DNA from: Ruminococcaceae bacterium UBA3903
GTDB lineage: Bacteria > Bacillota > Clostridia > Oscillospirales > Acutalibacteraceae
DNA: 64,000 nt
Direction of reading: 5' to 3'
NCBI GenBank assembly: GCA_002391625.1
Contig: DGFJ01000019.1
Span: forward strand, 1-64,000
The notes below the pieces were generated by a model. It made no database searches. It worked only from the letters and a program-made list of their open reading frames with translations, and was not told where the DNA came from. The translations under genes and the position numbers were made by a program. Below, in pieces: positions 52,046 to 61,029 of this stretch (position 1 is the stretch's first letter; the number at the start of each line of letters is the position of its first letter).

Positions 52046-54961
52046 TTGAAGGTGGGATTAGACGTAGGTTCAACTACTGTCAAATGTGTTGTTTTAGACG
52101 ATAACAACACCATATTATATAAAACTTATGAAAGACATTATTCCCAGATAACTCAAAAAATATCTGACATCCTAAAAAAGGTTCGCAATGAGATAAAGGG
52201 TTGTGAAAAAGCAGAGATTGCTATATCTGGTTCGGCAGGTATGGGTATAGCAGAAAGCTGTGATATGGACTTTGTACAGGAGGTGTACGCTACCCGTGTA
52301 GCGGCCAACACATTTATTCCTGGTACTGATGTAGTTATAGAGCTAGGCGGTGAGGATGCAAAAATATTGTTCCTGTCTGGTGGTATGGAGGTTAGAATGA
52401 ATGGCTCCTGTGCTGGAGGTACAGGTGCTTTTATAGACCAGATGGCAACGTTGCTGAATGTACCTATTGAGGAATTAAACGGGCTGGCAGGCGAAAGTAA
52501 GAAAATTTATACTATAGCATCACGTTGTGGCGTTTTTGCAAAGACAGATATTCAGCCACTGTTAAATCAAGGTGCCAGAAAAAGTGATATAGCTGCCAGC
52601 ATTTTCGCAGCTGTTGTTAATCAAACTGTGGCTGGGTTGGCACAGGGTCGTGAAATAAAGGGCAAGGTGGTATATTTAGGTGGACCGCTAACGTTTATGG
52701 AACAGCTTCGTACTCGCTTTGACACTGTTTTAAAAACTACGGGAGTTTGCCCAGAAAATTCCCTGTACTATGTAGCGTGCGGTGCAGCCCTGTGTGCTGA
52801 AAACACTGTAGATTTTACACAGGTTATAAACAGTGTGGAAAACTATAAGGGTACAGGTAACTTTGCTTTTAACCCTCCTCTTTTTAAAGACCAACAGGCT
52901 TATGATGACTTTACAGCCAGACATAAAAAAGCACATGTGGAAACAGGTGACATAAAAGCGTATGACGGCAAAGTGTTTATTGGTATAGATGCTGGCTCTA
53001 CAACAGTAAAGGCTGTTGTTATTGGCGAGGATAAAAAACTACTGCATTCAAAATATTTACCAAATAGTGGTAATCCGGTACCTATTATTAAAAGCTTTTT
53101 GGAGGAGCTGTATGGGCTATGTCCCAATATTAAAATAGGCTCTTCGGCTGTAACAGGATATGGTGAAGAAATTATAAAGAACGCATTTTGTGCTGACTTT
53201 GGTGTGGTTGAAACTGTGGCACACTTTACTGCGGCTAAAAACTTTATGCCTGATGTAGAGTTCGTCATTGACATTGGTGGGCAGGATATTAAATGCTTTA
53301 AAATTCATAATGGAACAATTGACAATATCTTTTTAAATGAGGCTTGTTCATCTGGCTGTGGTTCGTTCTTACAAACCTTTGCTAACGCATTAGGCTATAA
53401 TATAGAGGAATTTTCTAGGCTGGGTATATTAGCTAAGCATCCTGTTGACCTAGGTTCACGCTGTACTGTGTTTATGAATAGTTCAGTAAAGCAGGCACAA
53501 AAGGACGGTGCTACAATAGAGGATATTTCTGCCGGACTGTCCCTAAGCGTTGTAAAGAACGCCTTGTATAAGGTTATCAGAGCCTCTGGACCTAATGAGC
53601 TGGGCAGAAAAATAGTAGTACAGGGCGGTACATTTTTGAATGATGCCGTGCTAAGAGCCTTTGAGCAGGAGATGGGTACACAGGTTGTACGTCCTGATGT
53701 TTCAGGCTTAATGGGTGCCTTTGGTGCAGCGTTATATGCAAAATCTAAATATAATGGCAGCAGCAGCACTCTGCTTAACTCTCAGCAGTTAAAAGAGTTC
53801 GTTCACGAAATACAGGTTGTAAACTGTGGTATGTGCAGTAATAATTGCCGTTTAACAGTTAACAAATTTTCAAATGGCAGAAAGTTTATTGGGGGTAACC
53901 GCTGCGAACGTCCAGTTACGAAAAAATCACCTGATGAAACCTTAAATATATATGAGTACAAGCTAAAATTACTACAGGAATACAAGCCCAAGAAGGGTAA
54001 ACGTGGGGTTATAGGTCTGCCTATGGGTCTGAATATGTATGAGCTGCTGCCGTTTTGGTATGCGTTTTTTACAGAGCTTGGATTTGAGGTGGTTCATTCA
54101 CCTATATCAGACCGAAAGCTGTATGCTAAGGGTCAGCAAACAATACCATCAGACACGGTTTGTTACCCTGCCAAGCTAATGCATGGTCATGTGCAAACCT
54201 TGATTGATGATGGTATAAAAAATATATTTTATCCATGTCTTTCATACAATTTGGATGAGCATATGGGTGATAACCACTATAACTGTCCTGTTGTTGCCTA
54301 TTATTCTGAGGTTATTAAGGTTAATATGAGGGATATAGAAAAGGTAACATTTATAAACGATTACTTGGGCATACACAGAAAAAAGGATTTTCCTGTGAAA
54401 ATGTGCGGTGTATTGGCACAGTACTTTGATGGTATATCATTAAAAGAAATAAAAAAAGCATCTAAGGCAGCTTATGATGAGTACGACAGGTACTTTCAAA
54501 AGGTAAGAGCCAGAGGTCATGCCATCATAGAACAAGCACGAAAGGAAAACAAGGAAATTGTTGTGTTGGCGGGTCGCCCATATCATGTAGACCCAGAAAT
54601 AAACAAAGGTATTGATAAGCTAATATCTGGTTTTGGAGTGGCAATAATTTCTGAGGATATTATAAGTGATAAGGTACAAAGATTTACTACCAATGTTCTA
54701 AATCAATGGACATACCATTCACGCTTATATGCGGCGGCACATTACCTACAATCCCAGAAGGATATGAACCTAGTTCAGCTGGTTTCCTTTGGCTGTGGTG
54801 TAGATGCTATAACAACAGACGAGGTTCGAGAGATATTAGAGTCTGAGGGGAAAATATATACACAGATAAAAATAGATGAGATAACAAACCTAGGTGCGGT
54901 AAAGATTAGAATACGCAGCTTGTTAGCGGCTATTGCAGAGCAAAGGGAAAGCAAGGGCTAG
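52046..54961 (+). CDS. 2-hydroxyacyl-CoA dehydratase activase-related protein (two BcrAD/BadFG ATPase domains plus DUF2229)
   Basis: A 971-residue protein. Two ASKHA-type ATPase domains begin with phosphate-binding loops GLDVGSTTVKCVVLD (residue 4) and GIDAGSTTVKAVVIG (about 312). Each carries the cluster-type Cys motif of activases: GSCAGGTGAF in the first and ACSSGCGSFLQ in the second. The C-terminal roughly 300 residues are DUF2229, a dehydratase-like domain with several Cys (CGMCSNNCRL, VCYPAKLMHGH). Activases reduce partner dehydratases by ATP-driven electron transfer. No dehydratase for a specific substrate is encoded here, so the target is unknown. The start is TTG, set by AAGGGGG. In many genomes this and the next gene are a single long protein. 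Confidence 0.88.
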   Translation: MKVGLDVGSTTVKCVVLDDNNTILYKTYERHYSQITQKISDILKKVRNEIKGCEKAEIAISGSAGMGIAESCDMDFVQEVYATRVAANTFIPGTDVVIELGGEDAKILFLSGGMEVRMNGSCAGGTGAFIDQMATLLNVPIEELNGLAGESKKIYTIASRCGVFAKTDIQPLLNQGARKSDIAASIFAAVVNQTVAGLAQGREIKGKVVYLGGPLTFMEQLRTRFDTVLKTTGVCPENSLYYVACGAALCAENTVDFTQVINSVENYKGTGNFAFNPPLFKDQQAYDDFTARHKKAHVETGDIKAYDGKVFIGIDAGSTTVKAVVIGEDKKLLHSKYLPNSGNPVPIIKSFLEELYGLCPNIKIGSSAVTGYGEEIIKNAFCADFGVVETVAHFTAAKNFMPDVEFVIDIGGQDIKCFKIHNGTIDNIFLNEACSSGCGSFLQTFANALGYNIEEFSRLGILAKHPVDLGSRCTVFMNSSVKQAQKDGATIEDISAGLSLSVVKNALYKVIRASGPNELGRKIVVQGGTFLNDAVLRAFEQEMGTQVVRPDVSGLMGAFGAALYAKSKYNGSSSTLLNSQQLKEFVHEIQVVNCGMCSNNCRLTVNKFSNGRKFIGGNRCERPVTKKSPDETLNIYEYKLKLLQEYKPKKGKRGVIGLPMGLNMYELLPFWYAFFTELGFEVVHSPISDRKLYAKGQQTIPSDTVCYPAKLMHGHVQTLIDDGIKNIFYPCLSYNLDEHMGDNHYNCPVVAYYSEVIKVNMRDIEKVTFINDYLGIHRKKDFPVKMCGVLAQYFDGISLKEIKKASKAAYDEYDRYFQKVRARGHAIIEQARKENKEIVVLAGRPYHVDPEINKGIDKLISGFGVAIISEDIISDKVQRFTTNVLNQWTYHSRLYAAAHYLQSQKDMNLVQLVSFGCGVDAITTDEVREILESEGKIYTQIKIDEITNLGAVKIRIRSLLAAIAEQRESKG

Positions 54962-54995
54962 TACCATTGTCAAGGGCTTAAGGAGAAAAACATTT

Positions 54996-56333
54996 ATGGC
55001 AAAACTAGAGTATGATAAAACAGGCAGATTGCTGTTTACTAAGGAAATGAAAAAAGAATATACTATTCTGTTGCCTATGATGGCACCTATACAGTTTAGA
55101 TTAATACAAAAGGTGTTTGAAGAATTTAATTATAAAACCGTATTGTTAGATACAGAAGGACCAGAAATAGCACAGGTAGGACTAAAATACGTACATAATG
55201 ATACCTGCTACCCAGCACTGCTTGTTATAGGTCAGTTTATGCACGCCTTACAAAGTGGTAAGTATGATGTTAACAAAACGGCACTTATGATTACACAAAC
55301 AGGTGGTGGATGCCGAGCGTCTAACTATATTCATTTGCTTAGAAAGGCGCTTAGAAAAGCAGGCTTTGAAAATGTACCTGTAATATCCCTTAATATGTCT
55401 GGGCTAGAGAAGAATAGCGGTTTCTCCTTCACCCTGCCAATGATTAGGCGGACAATAGGGGCGTTGGTTTATGGTGACACATTAATGCTGTTAAGCAATC
55501 AAACTAAGCCCTATGAGGTGCACAAGGGCGAAAGCATGGCGTTGGTAGACAGCTGGATAGAAAACCTGTCCAATCAGTTTAGAAGCGGTAAGGGCTATAC
55601 CATATCAGAGCAAAAGAAAAATCTAGACGCTATTTCAAGCTCCTTTTCACAAATAGAGATGAAAAAGGTATCAAAGATAAAGGTTGGTATAGTAGGCGAG
55701 ATATATGTAAAATATGCACGCTTGGGGAATAACAATCTGGAGCAGTTTTTAGCGGATCAAGGCTGTGAAGTCTTTGTGCCTGGTATTATGGGCTTTGCGT
55801 TGTTTAAGGTTGATAACCGCTTAGAGGATATAAAGCTGTACGGCGGCAGTAAGGTTAAGTTTAAAATAGTGAAGCTGCTGTTTGATTATCTGGAAAAAAT
55901 GGAAACAATGATGATTGAAAGCACTGCTAAATACGGTTTTACACCACCAGGAAAATATTCACATACTAAAGAATTAGTAAAGGGTGTTATTGGTTATGGT
56001 AACAAAATGGGTGAGGGATGGTTGTTGACAGCAGAAATGTTAGAGCTAACGGAAACAGATTATCCTAATATTGTATGCACACAGCCATTTGGCTGCCTGC
56101 CAAATCATATATGTGGCAAGGGCATGATACGCAAAATAAAGAATGTAGATCCACGTGCTAATATTGTAGCTATTGACTATGACCCTGGCGCGCCTAGGGT
56201 AAATCAGGAAAACAGAATAAAGCTAATGCTGGCCGTTGCCAAGGAAAACCTAAATGCACAGTCAGACCAGAAAAATGTTGAAAAAACAAATTCAAAAATG
56301 CAGATAAAGGCAAAAGTTAAAACTACTGCGTAA
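54996..56333 (+). CDS. 2-hydroxyacyl-CoA dehydratase-like protein (second half of the split activase-dehydratase protein)
   Basis: A 445-residue protein with a D-subunit-like fold and several conserved cysteines (NDTCYPALLVIGQF, GGGCRASNY, CTQPFGCLPNHICGKG). It matches the C-terminal part of the roughly 1400-residue activase-dehydratase fusion. The frame overlaps the upstream gene by 29 bases, but the AAGGAG RBS fits the ATG at 54996, leaving a 34-base gap. It probably assembles with the upstream product. A substrate cannot be inferred. Confidence 0.85.
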   Translation: MAKLEYDKTGRLLFTKEMKKEYTILLPMMAPIQFRLIQKVFEEFNYKTVLLDTEGPEIAQVGLKYVHNDTCYPALLVIGQFMHALQSGKYDVNKTALMITQTGGGCRASNYIHLLRKALRKAGFENVPVISLNMSGLEKNSGFSFTLPMIRRTIGALVYGDTLMLLSNQTKPYEVHKGESMALVDSWIENLSNQFRSGKGYTISEQKKNLDAISSSFSQIEMKKVSKIKVGIVGEIYVKYARLGNNNLEQFLADQGCEVFVPGIMGFALFKVDNRLEDIKLYGGSKVKFKIVKLLFDYLEKMETMMIESTAKYGFTPPGKYSHTKELVKGVIGYGNKMGEGWLLTAEMLELTETDYPNIVCTQPFGCLPNHICGKGMIRKIKNVDPRANIVAIDYDPGAPRVNQENRIKLMLAVAKENLNAQSDQKNVEKTNSKMQIKAKVKTTA

Positions 56334-56716
56334 TGAAGGACAAGGCGTTTAGCAATAAAATATATTTACTAATATATAAAAAGCAGAGCATATTTACGAG
56401 AAATCTCCACACAAGGAAAACATGAATTGTTATTCATGGGAGATGGTAAATATGCTCTGCTGTTATTATAGGTTTTTTGTCAGGCTCTATTTATTTGCCA
56501 TAACGGTTAGTATACAGTCTGCTTTTATATTCTGTGAAAGCTTGCCCTATTAACATAATACATACTTGATAATAATAAGTAATTGATATAAAGGCTACGG
56601 TGCATCACACAAATATAAATCAACAACAGGTGGCAGCTTAATGCCATCGCTTGCTTCACTTTTGTTTTAGTTGGGTTACCCCAACTATTGACATAGAGCC
56701 ATTAATTATTCAGCTG
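56334..56716. other. 383-base gap with a large nested hairpin
   Basis: Besides the nested hairpin (56382-56461), it has a 7-bp perfect hairpin (AGTTGGG-TTAC-CCCAACT, around 56668-56690) and a short GGCA...TGCC hairpin just before it. No gene was seen. The several small stems suggest a structured RNA region, but this is inference. Confidence 0.5.
56382..56461. ncRNA. 80-nt nested hairpin, candidate terminator or structured RNA
   Basis: Three coaxial perfect stems are nested: 16 bp (56382-56397 with 56446-56461), 6 bp (56403-56408 with 56439-56444) and 7 bp (56421-56427 with 56432-56438). The internal loop of 12 bases lies on the left side only. On the minus strand the outer stem is followed by TTTTTATATATT, so it can terminate the CpXC transcript. 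As a plain terminator it is unusually elaborate. Confidence 0.55.
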
Positions 56717-57391
56717 TTAATTACTGTCAAAGCCAAAGCGTTGATAACGAAACAGTATGTTGTCAGCCCATGCCTTATCAATTTTAATAAAGCCCTTCAT
56801 TGAACGCTCTTTTTTGCCTAATCTGCTGACGATACTCCATGATTTTCTGTACACGTCCAGCTTTGTTGTTTGAGTAAACATGGTATGCTCTATACCTAGA
56901 AAAAATGTAAAGCCCAAGGTGTTATTTTCTTTATCGTACAATGAAAAATATCCCTCATTGACGTCCTGCTCTTTTTTTCGTGCCACTGCCTCTGCTACAG
57001 CTGCTTTTGTCAGCTCTATTGCCATATCGTCTAAGCCTGCTTCAAATATAAGAATTTTCTCCTTAAATTCGTTAAAGGTAGGAACAATACGCTTTGTTAT
57101 TTTTGGTAAATCAGGATATTCCATTTCTACTGTACGGTCTATCATTTGACCCTTTTCAATATCAGGTATAAAGTAAACCATGAATCTGTTTTTAGGGTCA
57201 TTGTATAGGCAGGGATAATATAATCTAGCCTTATATTCACAGTAAGGACAGTAAAAATCAAATAGCTCTCCTGTTAGTATTTTGTCGTGTAATTTTAAAT
57301 CCTCTTGTGCATTTACGCTTTTGTAGATATGCACTTGGTTTTTTGATTTACACTGTGGACAACGTATAGATTTGATATCAACCACTGCCAT
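56717..57391 (-). CDS. CpXC-domain protein
   Basis: A 224-residue protein. The N-terminal CpXC domain has zinc-binding cysteines at IRCPQCKSK (11-14) and FYCPYCEYK (50-53), about 40 residues apart. The middle region (about 60-200) is a mixed alpha/beta domain that I do not recognise. CpXC proteins are common in Firmicutes and have no known activity. GGAGGTGAGG lies just upstream. It diverges from the small coiled-coil gene. Confidence 0.85.
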   Translation of the reverse strand: MAVVDIKSIRCPQCKSKNQVHIYKSVNAQEDLKLHDKILTGELFDFYCPYCEYKARLYYPCLYNDPKNRFMVYFIPDIEKGQMIDRTVEMEYPDLPKITKRIVPTFNEFKEKILIFEAGLDDMAIELTKAAVAEAVARKKEQDVNEGYFSLYDKENNTLGFTFFLGIEHTMFTQTTKLDVYRKSWSIVSRLGKKERSMKGFIKIDKAWADNILFRYQRFGFDSN

Positions 57392-57474
57392 TACCTCACC
57401 TCCAAAGCTTTTCTGGTGTATTATATCATATTTTAGAAAAATTTTTAAATATTTTTTAAAAGTTTATTTTTTAG

Positions 57475-57503
57475 TTGACCTGTGGGAAATTTTCTGCAAT
57501 AAT
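57475..57503 (+). promoter_or_regulatory. Promoter of the coiled-coil protein gene
   Basis: TTGACC (57475-57480) and AATAAT (57498-57503) with a 17-base spacer. Confidence 0.55.
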
Positions 57504-57569
57504 AGTGTTATAGTAAACAACAGATTAATATTTATGTATTAACCAATTTATTGCAAGGAGTCTTAAAAA

Positions 57570-57983
57570 ATGAAATTTTTAGATGCAGTTGGCGGAGCCG
57601 TTACAGGTGCGCTGGATTATGTAATAGAAAAAAATCGTGTACAAGCACAGGTTAACAGACTACGTTTTGTTATGCGTAATGAAGCTAAGCTAATGGAAAA
57701 ATCTTATAAGGAGCTTGGAAAGTATTATTATCAAAATCTAAGAGATAGCGATAATGCCGACAACAAAAAGCTATGCGAAACAATTGACAGGTCAAAGGCA
57801 AGAATGGCAAAGGCACAGAAGCGTTATCGAGAAGTAATGGAAACTCATTTGGAAAATTATACAGAGTCTATCATTGACAATAGCGATGAGGATGATATTA
57901 CCTTGTTTTGTTCATATGAGGATGATAATGCTGTCAGCACAGCCGATGTTAGCACAGATGATGCCAGCCCAGCTAAAGAATAA
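57570..57983 (+). CDS. Small coiled-coil protein of unknown function
   Basis: A 137-residue protein. A glycine-containing N-terminus (MKFLDAVGGAVTGALDYV) leads to a long, charged helix (about 20-95) typical of a coiled coil, and then to an acidic, Ser/Asp-rich tail. The 'KLMEKSYKELGKYYYQN' segment resembles a motif often seen in Clostridia proteins that pair with zinc ribbons (here without one). I do not recognise the family. It has its own promoter, a GGAG RBS and a strong terminator. Confidence 0.75.
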   Translation: MKFLDAVGGAVTGALDYVIEKNRVQAQVNRLRFVMRNEAKLMEKSYKELGKYYYQNLRDSDNADNKKLCETIDRSKARMAKAQKRYREVMETHLENYTESIIDNSDEDDITLFCSYEDDNAVSTADVSTDDASPAKE

Positions 57984-58008
57984 TTGCTTAGCTTAATATA
58001 TTTTTACA

Positions 58009-58041
58009 GGGGACACGGACAACCGTGTCCCTATTGTTTTT
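58009..58041 (+). terminator. Terminator after the coiled-coil gene
   Basis: A 9-bp GC-rich perfect stem (58010-58018 with 58023-58031), extended by one wobble pair, with a 4-base loop; then TATTGTTTTT. Confidence 0.9.
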
Positions 58042-58059
58042 AACTGAACGTCCAGTGTG

Positions 58060-58650
58060 TTAGTAATATCTAGTAACAGATATTACCTTTCCAAGGATTT
58101 CACAACCATCTACGATAATAGGTTGAAAGGTAGGGTTTTCAGGCTGTAAACGTATATGACCGTTTTCTTTATAGAAACGCTTAACGGTTGCCTCGTCCTC
58201 TATCATAGCTACTACTATTTCGCCGTTTTCAGCTACAGGAGTTTTGTGAACGACAATAATATCGTTGTCTAAAATACCTGCGTTTATCATACTCTCTCCC
58301 ATTACACGCAGGGCAAAAAGCTCTCTGCCACGGCGTACGCTTTCACTAACAGGAATGTATCCTTCTATATCCTCTACGGCTAAAATTGGCACACCAGCGG
58401 TTACCCGTCCTAATACGGGTATCTGTGCCGATGATTCCTCACCAACTAAACGAATACTGCGGTTTATGCCTTGAGCACGGCGGCATATTAGCCCACGCTC
58501 CTCTAAGGCTTTTAGATTGGCATGTACTGTAGCGGTGGAGCTAAGACCTGTGGCACTACATATTTCTCGTACTGATGGAGAATCTCCATCCTGAACACAG
58601 CTGCGGACAAAATCTAATATTTTTTGTTGATTGGCAGACAGTGGCTTCAT
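58060..58650 (-). CDS. lexA: LexA repressor (SOS response)
   Basis: A 196-residue LexA. The N-terminal winged helix-turn-helix (about 1-65) is followed by the self-cleavage site in VTAGVPILA (Ala-Gly), the catalytic Ser in GESMINAGI and the Lys in EATVKRF. It represses SOS genes until RecA-stimulated self-cleavage. The frame extends ten codons upstream, but AAAGGAAG and the family start MKPLSANQQKIL set the ATG at 58650. A near-consensus SOS box lies 77 bases upstream, so it is probably autoregulated. Confidence 0.96.
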   Translation of the reverse strand: MKPLSANQQKILDFVRSCVQDGDSPSVREICSATGLSSTATVHANLKALEERGLICRRAQGINRSIRLVGEESSAQIPVLGRVTAGVPILAVEDIEGYIPVSESVRRGRELFALRVMGESMINAGILDNDIIVVHKTPVAENGEIVVAMIEDEATVKRFYKENGHIRLQPENPTFQPIIVDGCEILGKVISVTRYY

Positions 58651-58726
58651 GGGGTATCTTCCTTTCACACAATTACTCACATTACGTCATTATAGGAGTA
58701 TTGTACCATATATTTCTGCAAAAATC

Positions 58727-58738
58727 AAACATTTGTTC
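58727..58738. promoter_or_regulatory. LexA-box-like site upstream of lexA
   Basis: AAACATTTGTTC matches the Gram-positive LexA operator GAACNNNNGTTC at seven of eight fixed positions. It lies 77 bases upstream of the lexA start, where autoregulatory sites occur. Confidence 0.65.
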
Positions 58739-58935
58739 TAATTATACATGGTTCAACTTAATTCGACAAAAGACTTAAATTATTCATAATTACTTATATA
58801 ATATTTAAATATTTATTCATAGCAAGTTCATACCTGACCAGTAATATATAAACATACTCAATGACGGAGCCGCACCGTCGGGAGTATAAATGTTCTACCC
58901 TCCTCAATGTACCCCTCAAACTAAAGAAACGAAAA

Positions 58936-58974
58936 AGAGCCGACTCAATCTACCGCAAGGATTGAGTCGGCTCT
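58936..58974 (-). terminator. Terminator of the ribF operon
   Basis: A 15-bp perfect, GC-rich stem (58936-58950 with 58960-58974) with a 9-base loop, followed on the minus strand by TTTTTC. Confidence 0.92.
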
Positions 58975-59015
58975 CTGTTATATACTTTTACAATCAGATG
59001 TTAATAGGTTAATGC

Positions 59016-59930
59016 TTATTTGCCATCGAAAATTTTTAAAGCCTGCTCGCCATCTGCTAATATGGCTGCCTTTAATTCTATAACGCTGACAAATTTTGTT
59101 TCACTGCGAATAAAGTCAAGCAGGCGAACCTCAATTTCTTTACCGTACAGCTCACCACAATGCTCACGAGGCATCCATGTTTCTGACAATGGCCCATCGC
59201 TGCCTACCGTTGGCTTTACACCAATATTTGTTACGCCACAAGCGTACCTGCCACCAACATTTACAGCAGAGGCATACACCCCATATTTAGGTAATATTAG
59301 GTCGCTTGGCATGGGTTGGTTAAATGTAGGTGTACCCATTTGTCTGCCTAGCTGGTTGCCCTTGTGTACTGGCAGACGGTATGAAAATTCTCTGCCCAGC
59401 ATATGTGAAACGTCCTGAATTTTTCCCTGCTTAAGGCTATGACGTATTCTGGTGGAGCTTATAGGCTCATCCTTGTACATTACAGGCGCCACGGTAACGA
59501 CCTCAATATCGTACTTCTCACAAAGCTCCTTTAGTCTTTCGGCATCACCCTGTGCACCACTGCCAAAGTGATAATTAAAGCCACAAAATACTTTTTTCGC
59601 TTTCAATGTATTTACTAAAATTTCCTGAACAAATTCAGCTGCGGACATATCCATTACATCGCTGAAGTCTACACAATAGGTGTATTCCACTTTCATATAT
59701 GATAAAAAACGAAATTTTTGGTCATTCATCATCAGATTTTGTACTTTTTTCCCTGTTACTAAATTGGCTGGATTTTCTTGAAAAGTAAAAACAACAGGTG
59801 TTAAGCCTTGCTGTTTACAAGCCACAGCATTTTTTATTACCTGCTGATGACCTAAATGTATCCCATCAAAATAACCCAATGCTACAGCTGTTTCACAGGG
59901 CGACTTTATTATTTCGTTAAATATATTCAT
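59016..59930 (-). CDS. ribF: Bifunctional riboflavin kinase/FAD synthetase
   Basis: A 304-residue enzyme making FMN and FAD from riboflavin, needed here to supply the flavins of Rnf. The N-terminal adenylyltransferase domain has the GYFDGIHLGHQQVI motif (19-32) and the STRIRHSL nucleotide site. The C-terminal kinase domain has GRQMGTPTFNQP, a variant of the usual GR..G.PTAN motif (Phe-Asn for Ala-Asn), and the conserved GVTNIG segment. The start has GAGGTTTT upstream. It is followed by its own terminator, with an unknown small membrane protein upstream. Confidence 0.95.
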   Translation of the reverse strand: MNIFNEIIKSPCETAVALGYFDGIHLGHQQVIKNAVACKQQGLTPVVFTFQENPANLVTGKKVQNLMMNDQKFRFLSYMKVEYTYCVDFSDVMDMSAAEFVQEILVNTLKAKKVFCGFNYHFGSGAQGDAERLKELCEKYDIEVVTVAPVMYKDEPISSTRIRHSLKQGKIQDVSHMLGREFSYRLPVHKGNQLGRQMGTPTFNQPMPSDLILPKYGVYASAVNVGGRYACGVTNIGVKPTVGSDGPLSETWMPREHCGELYGKEIEVRLLDFIRSETKFVSVIELKAAILADGEQALKIFDGK

Positions 59931-59952
59931 ATTATAAAACCTCGGTTTGTTT

Positions 59953-60324
59953 TTATTTTGTCTTTTTTCCGCTATGCAACAGGTTCCTAACCTCTATAGT
60001 CATAGAAATAACAACGGCTATTATTAGTCCAATATCAATTTTGCAGAACAAATCAAAGGATTGTGTCAAAATTTGTTGAGAGGGATTGTCAGAAAGAGTG
60101 ATAAAGGATACCAGTATATTAGTGGCATTTTTTGTTGCAATAGCTGTGCTACCCATAACAGACAGCTGTCCATTTACAGCCAAGGTCATAAGCGCAAAGC
60201 CTAATAGCAAAAACAACAGCACGCCAGTGAAAATAGGTTTTCGTGGTCTGTTTATAATATAAAATATGATAGTAAAAATTATTATAGCTGCACATATTAT
60301 TATAACTACAGGACTAATAACCAT
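59953..60324 (-). CDS. Small membrane protein of unknown function
   Basis: A 123-residue protein with three hydrophobic segments (about 4-25, 32-52, 92-110). It has no motif I recognise. The longest frame starts 66 bases earlier, but AGGAGGTGC fits the ATG at 60324 and leaves the upstream part as the junction with the Nudix gene. It lies between the Nudix gene and ribF in one minus-strand transcript and may be a passenger. Confidence 0.75.
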   Translation of the reverse strand: MVISPVVIIICAAIIIFTIIFYIINRPRKPIFTGVLLFLLLGFALMTLAVNGQLSVMGSTAIATKNATNILVSFITLSDNPSQQILTQSFDLFCKIDIGLIIAVVISMTIEVRNLLHSGKKTK

Positions 60325-60379
60325 TGGTAGCACCTCCTGATTTTTTAGATTGCTTTTAATTATATCACATTTTTTATAA

Positions 60380-60925
60380 CTAAAAAACACCTTTTTCTAA
60401 AAGCATGGCTGTTTTCAGCACTGCTACCTGTGTTTTTGAGTCTGGTATTTGGTTATTGAGAACCATTTCTACCGCTTTGTCAATGTGTATTTTTTCTATC
60501 TTTAAAAATTCGTCCTCATCTGGACAGGTGTCGCCCACGCTGTCAATTCTACAAAAGTACAGATGAATAATTTCTGCACAGTATCCAGGTGATGGGTACA
60601 GCTGACCAAGGGACACATAACCCTTGCCTATGGCACCCACCTCCTCTTTTAATTCTCGTTTGCCATTTTCCAAGGGATTGCTGCCTTTTTCTAACTTACC
60701 TGCTGGTAATTCCAGCACCACCTCCTTGTATGGATAGCGGAACTGCCTAACAAAATATAAACAGTTGTTCTCATCCAAGGGGGCTATACATACACCGCCA
60801 GGGTGGCCAACAACCTCACGGGTAGATTGGTTGCCGTTTTCCAGTTCTATTTTGTCTACTGTGACGTGAATAACACGTCCATCAAAAATTTCCTTGGTTT
60901 CTAGGGTTTTTTCAAAAAGTTCCAT
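60380..60925 (-). CDS. Nudix hydrolase (ADP-ribose pyrophosphatase type)
   Basis: A 181-residue Nudix protein of the ADP-ribose pyrophosphatase group, which cleaves ADP-ribose and related nucleotides. The Nudix box is AGKLEKGSNPLENGKRELKE followed by EVGA. The three catalytic Glu residues around REL-KEE are present, but the first Glu of the G(x5)E signature is Ser here. The N-terminal beta sheet and the SPGYCAEIIHLYF segment fit the family. It heads a minus-strand group with a small membrane protein and ribF. The AGAAAGGA RBS sets the start. Confidence 0.88.
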   Translation of the reverse strand: MELFEKTLETKEIFDGRVIHVTVDKIELENGNQSTREVVGHPGGVCIAPLDENNCLYFVRQFRYPYKEVVLELPAGKLEKGSNPLENGKRELKEEVGAIGKGYVSLGQLYPSPGYCAEIIHLYFCRIDSVGDTCPDEDEFLKIEKIHIDKAVEMVLNNQIPDSKTQVAVLKTAMLLEKGVF

Positions 60926-61029
60926 AGTAAATTCCTTTCTGCTGCATAATGGTAGCCTGTAATTTCATATATATAATGTGAACATTTTAACGTTAATAAA
61001 AACATAAAAAGAAGGGATTGGTATGTTTT

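Larger units (their letters stand above)
58651..59015. other. 365-base region between lexA and ribF
   Basis: It holds the lexA promoter region with an SOS-like site (58727-58738) and the ribF terminator (58936-58974). The stretch 58855-58915 is more GC-rich and has a GACGG-7-CCGTC hairpin. Short frames on both strands (34-37 codons) have no clear RBS, so I do not call them. Confidence 0.5.

Noticed and set aside
58858..58962. 34-codon plus-strand frame and a facing minus-strand frame between lexA and ribF
   Set aside because: Neither has a convincing RBS, and the plus-strand frame runs through the ribF terminator stem.
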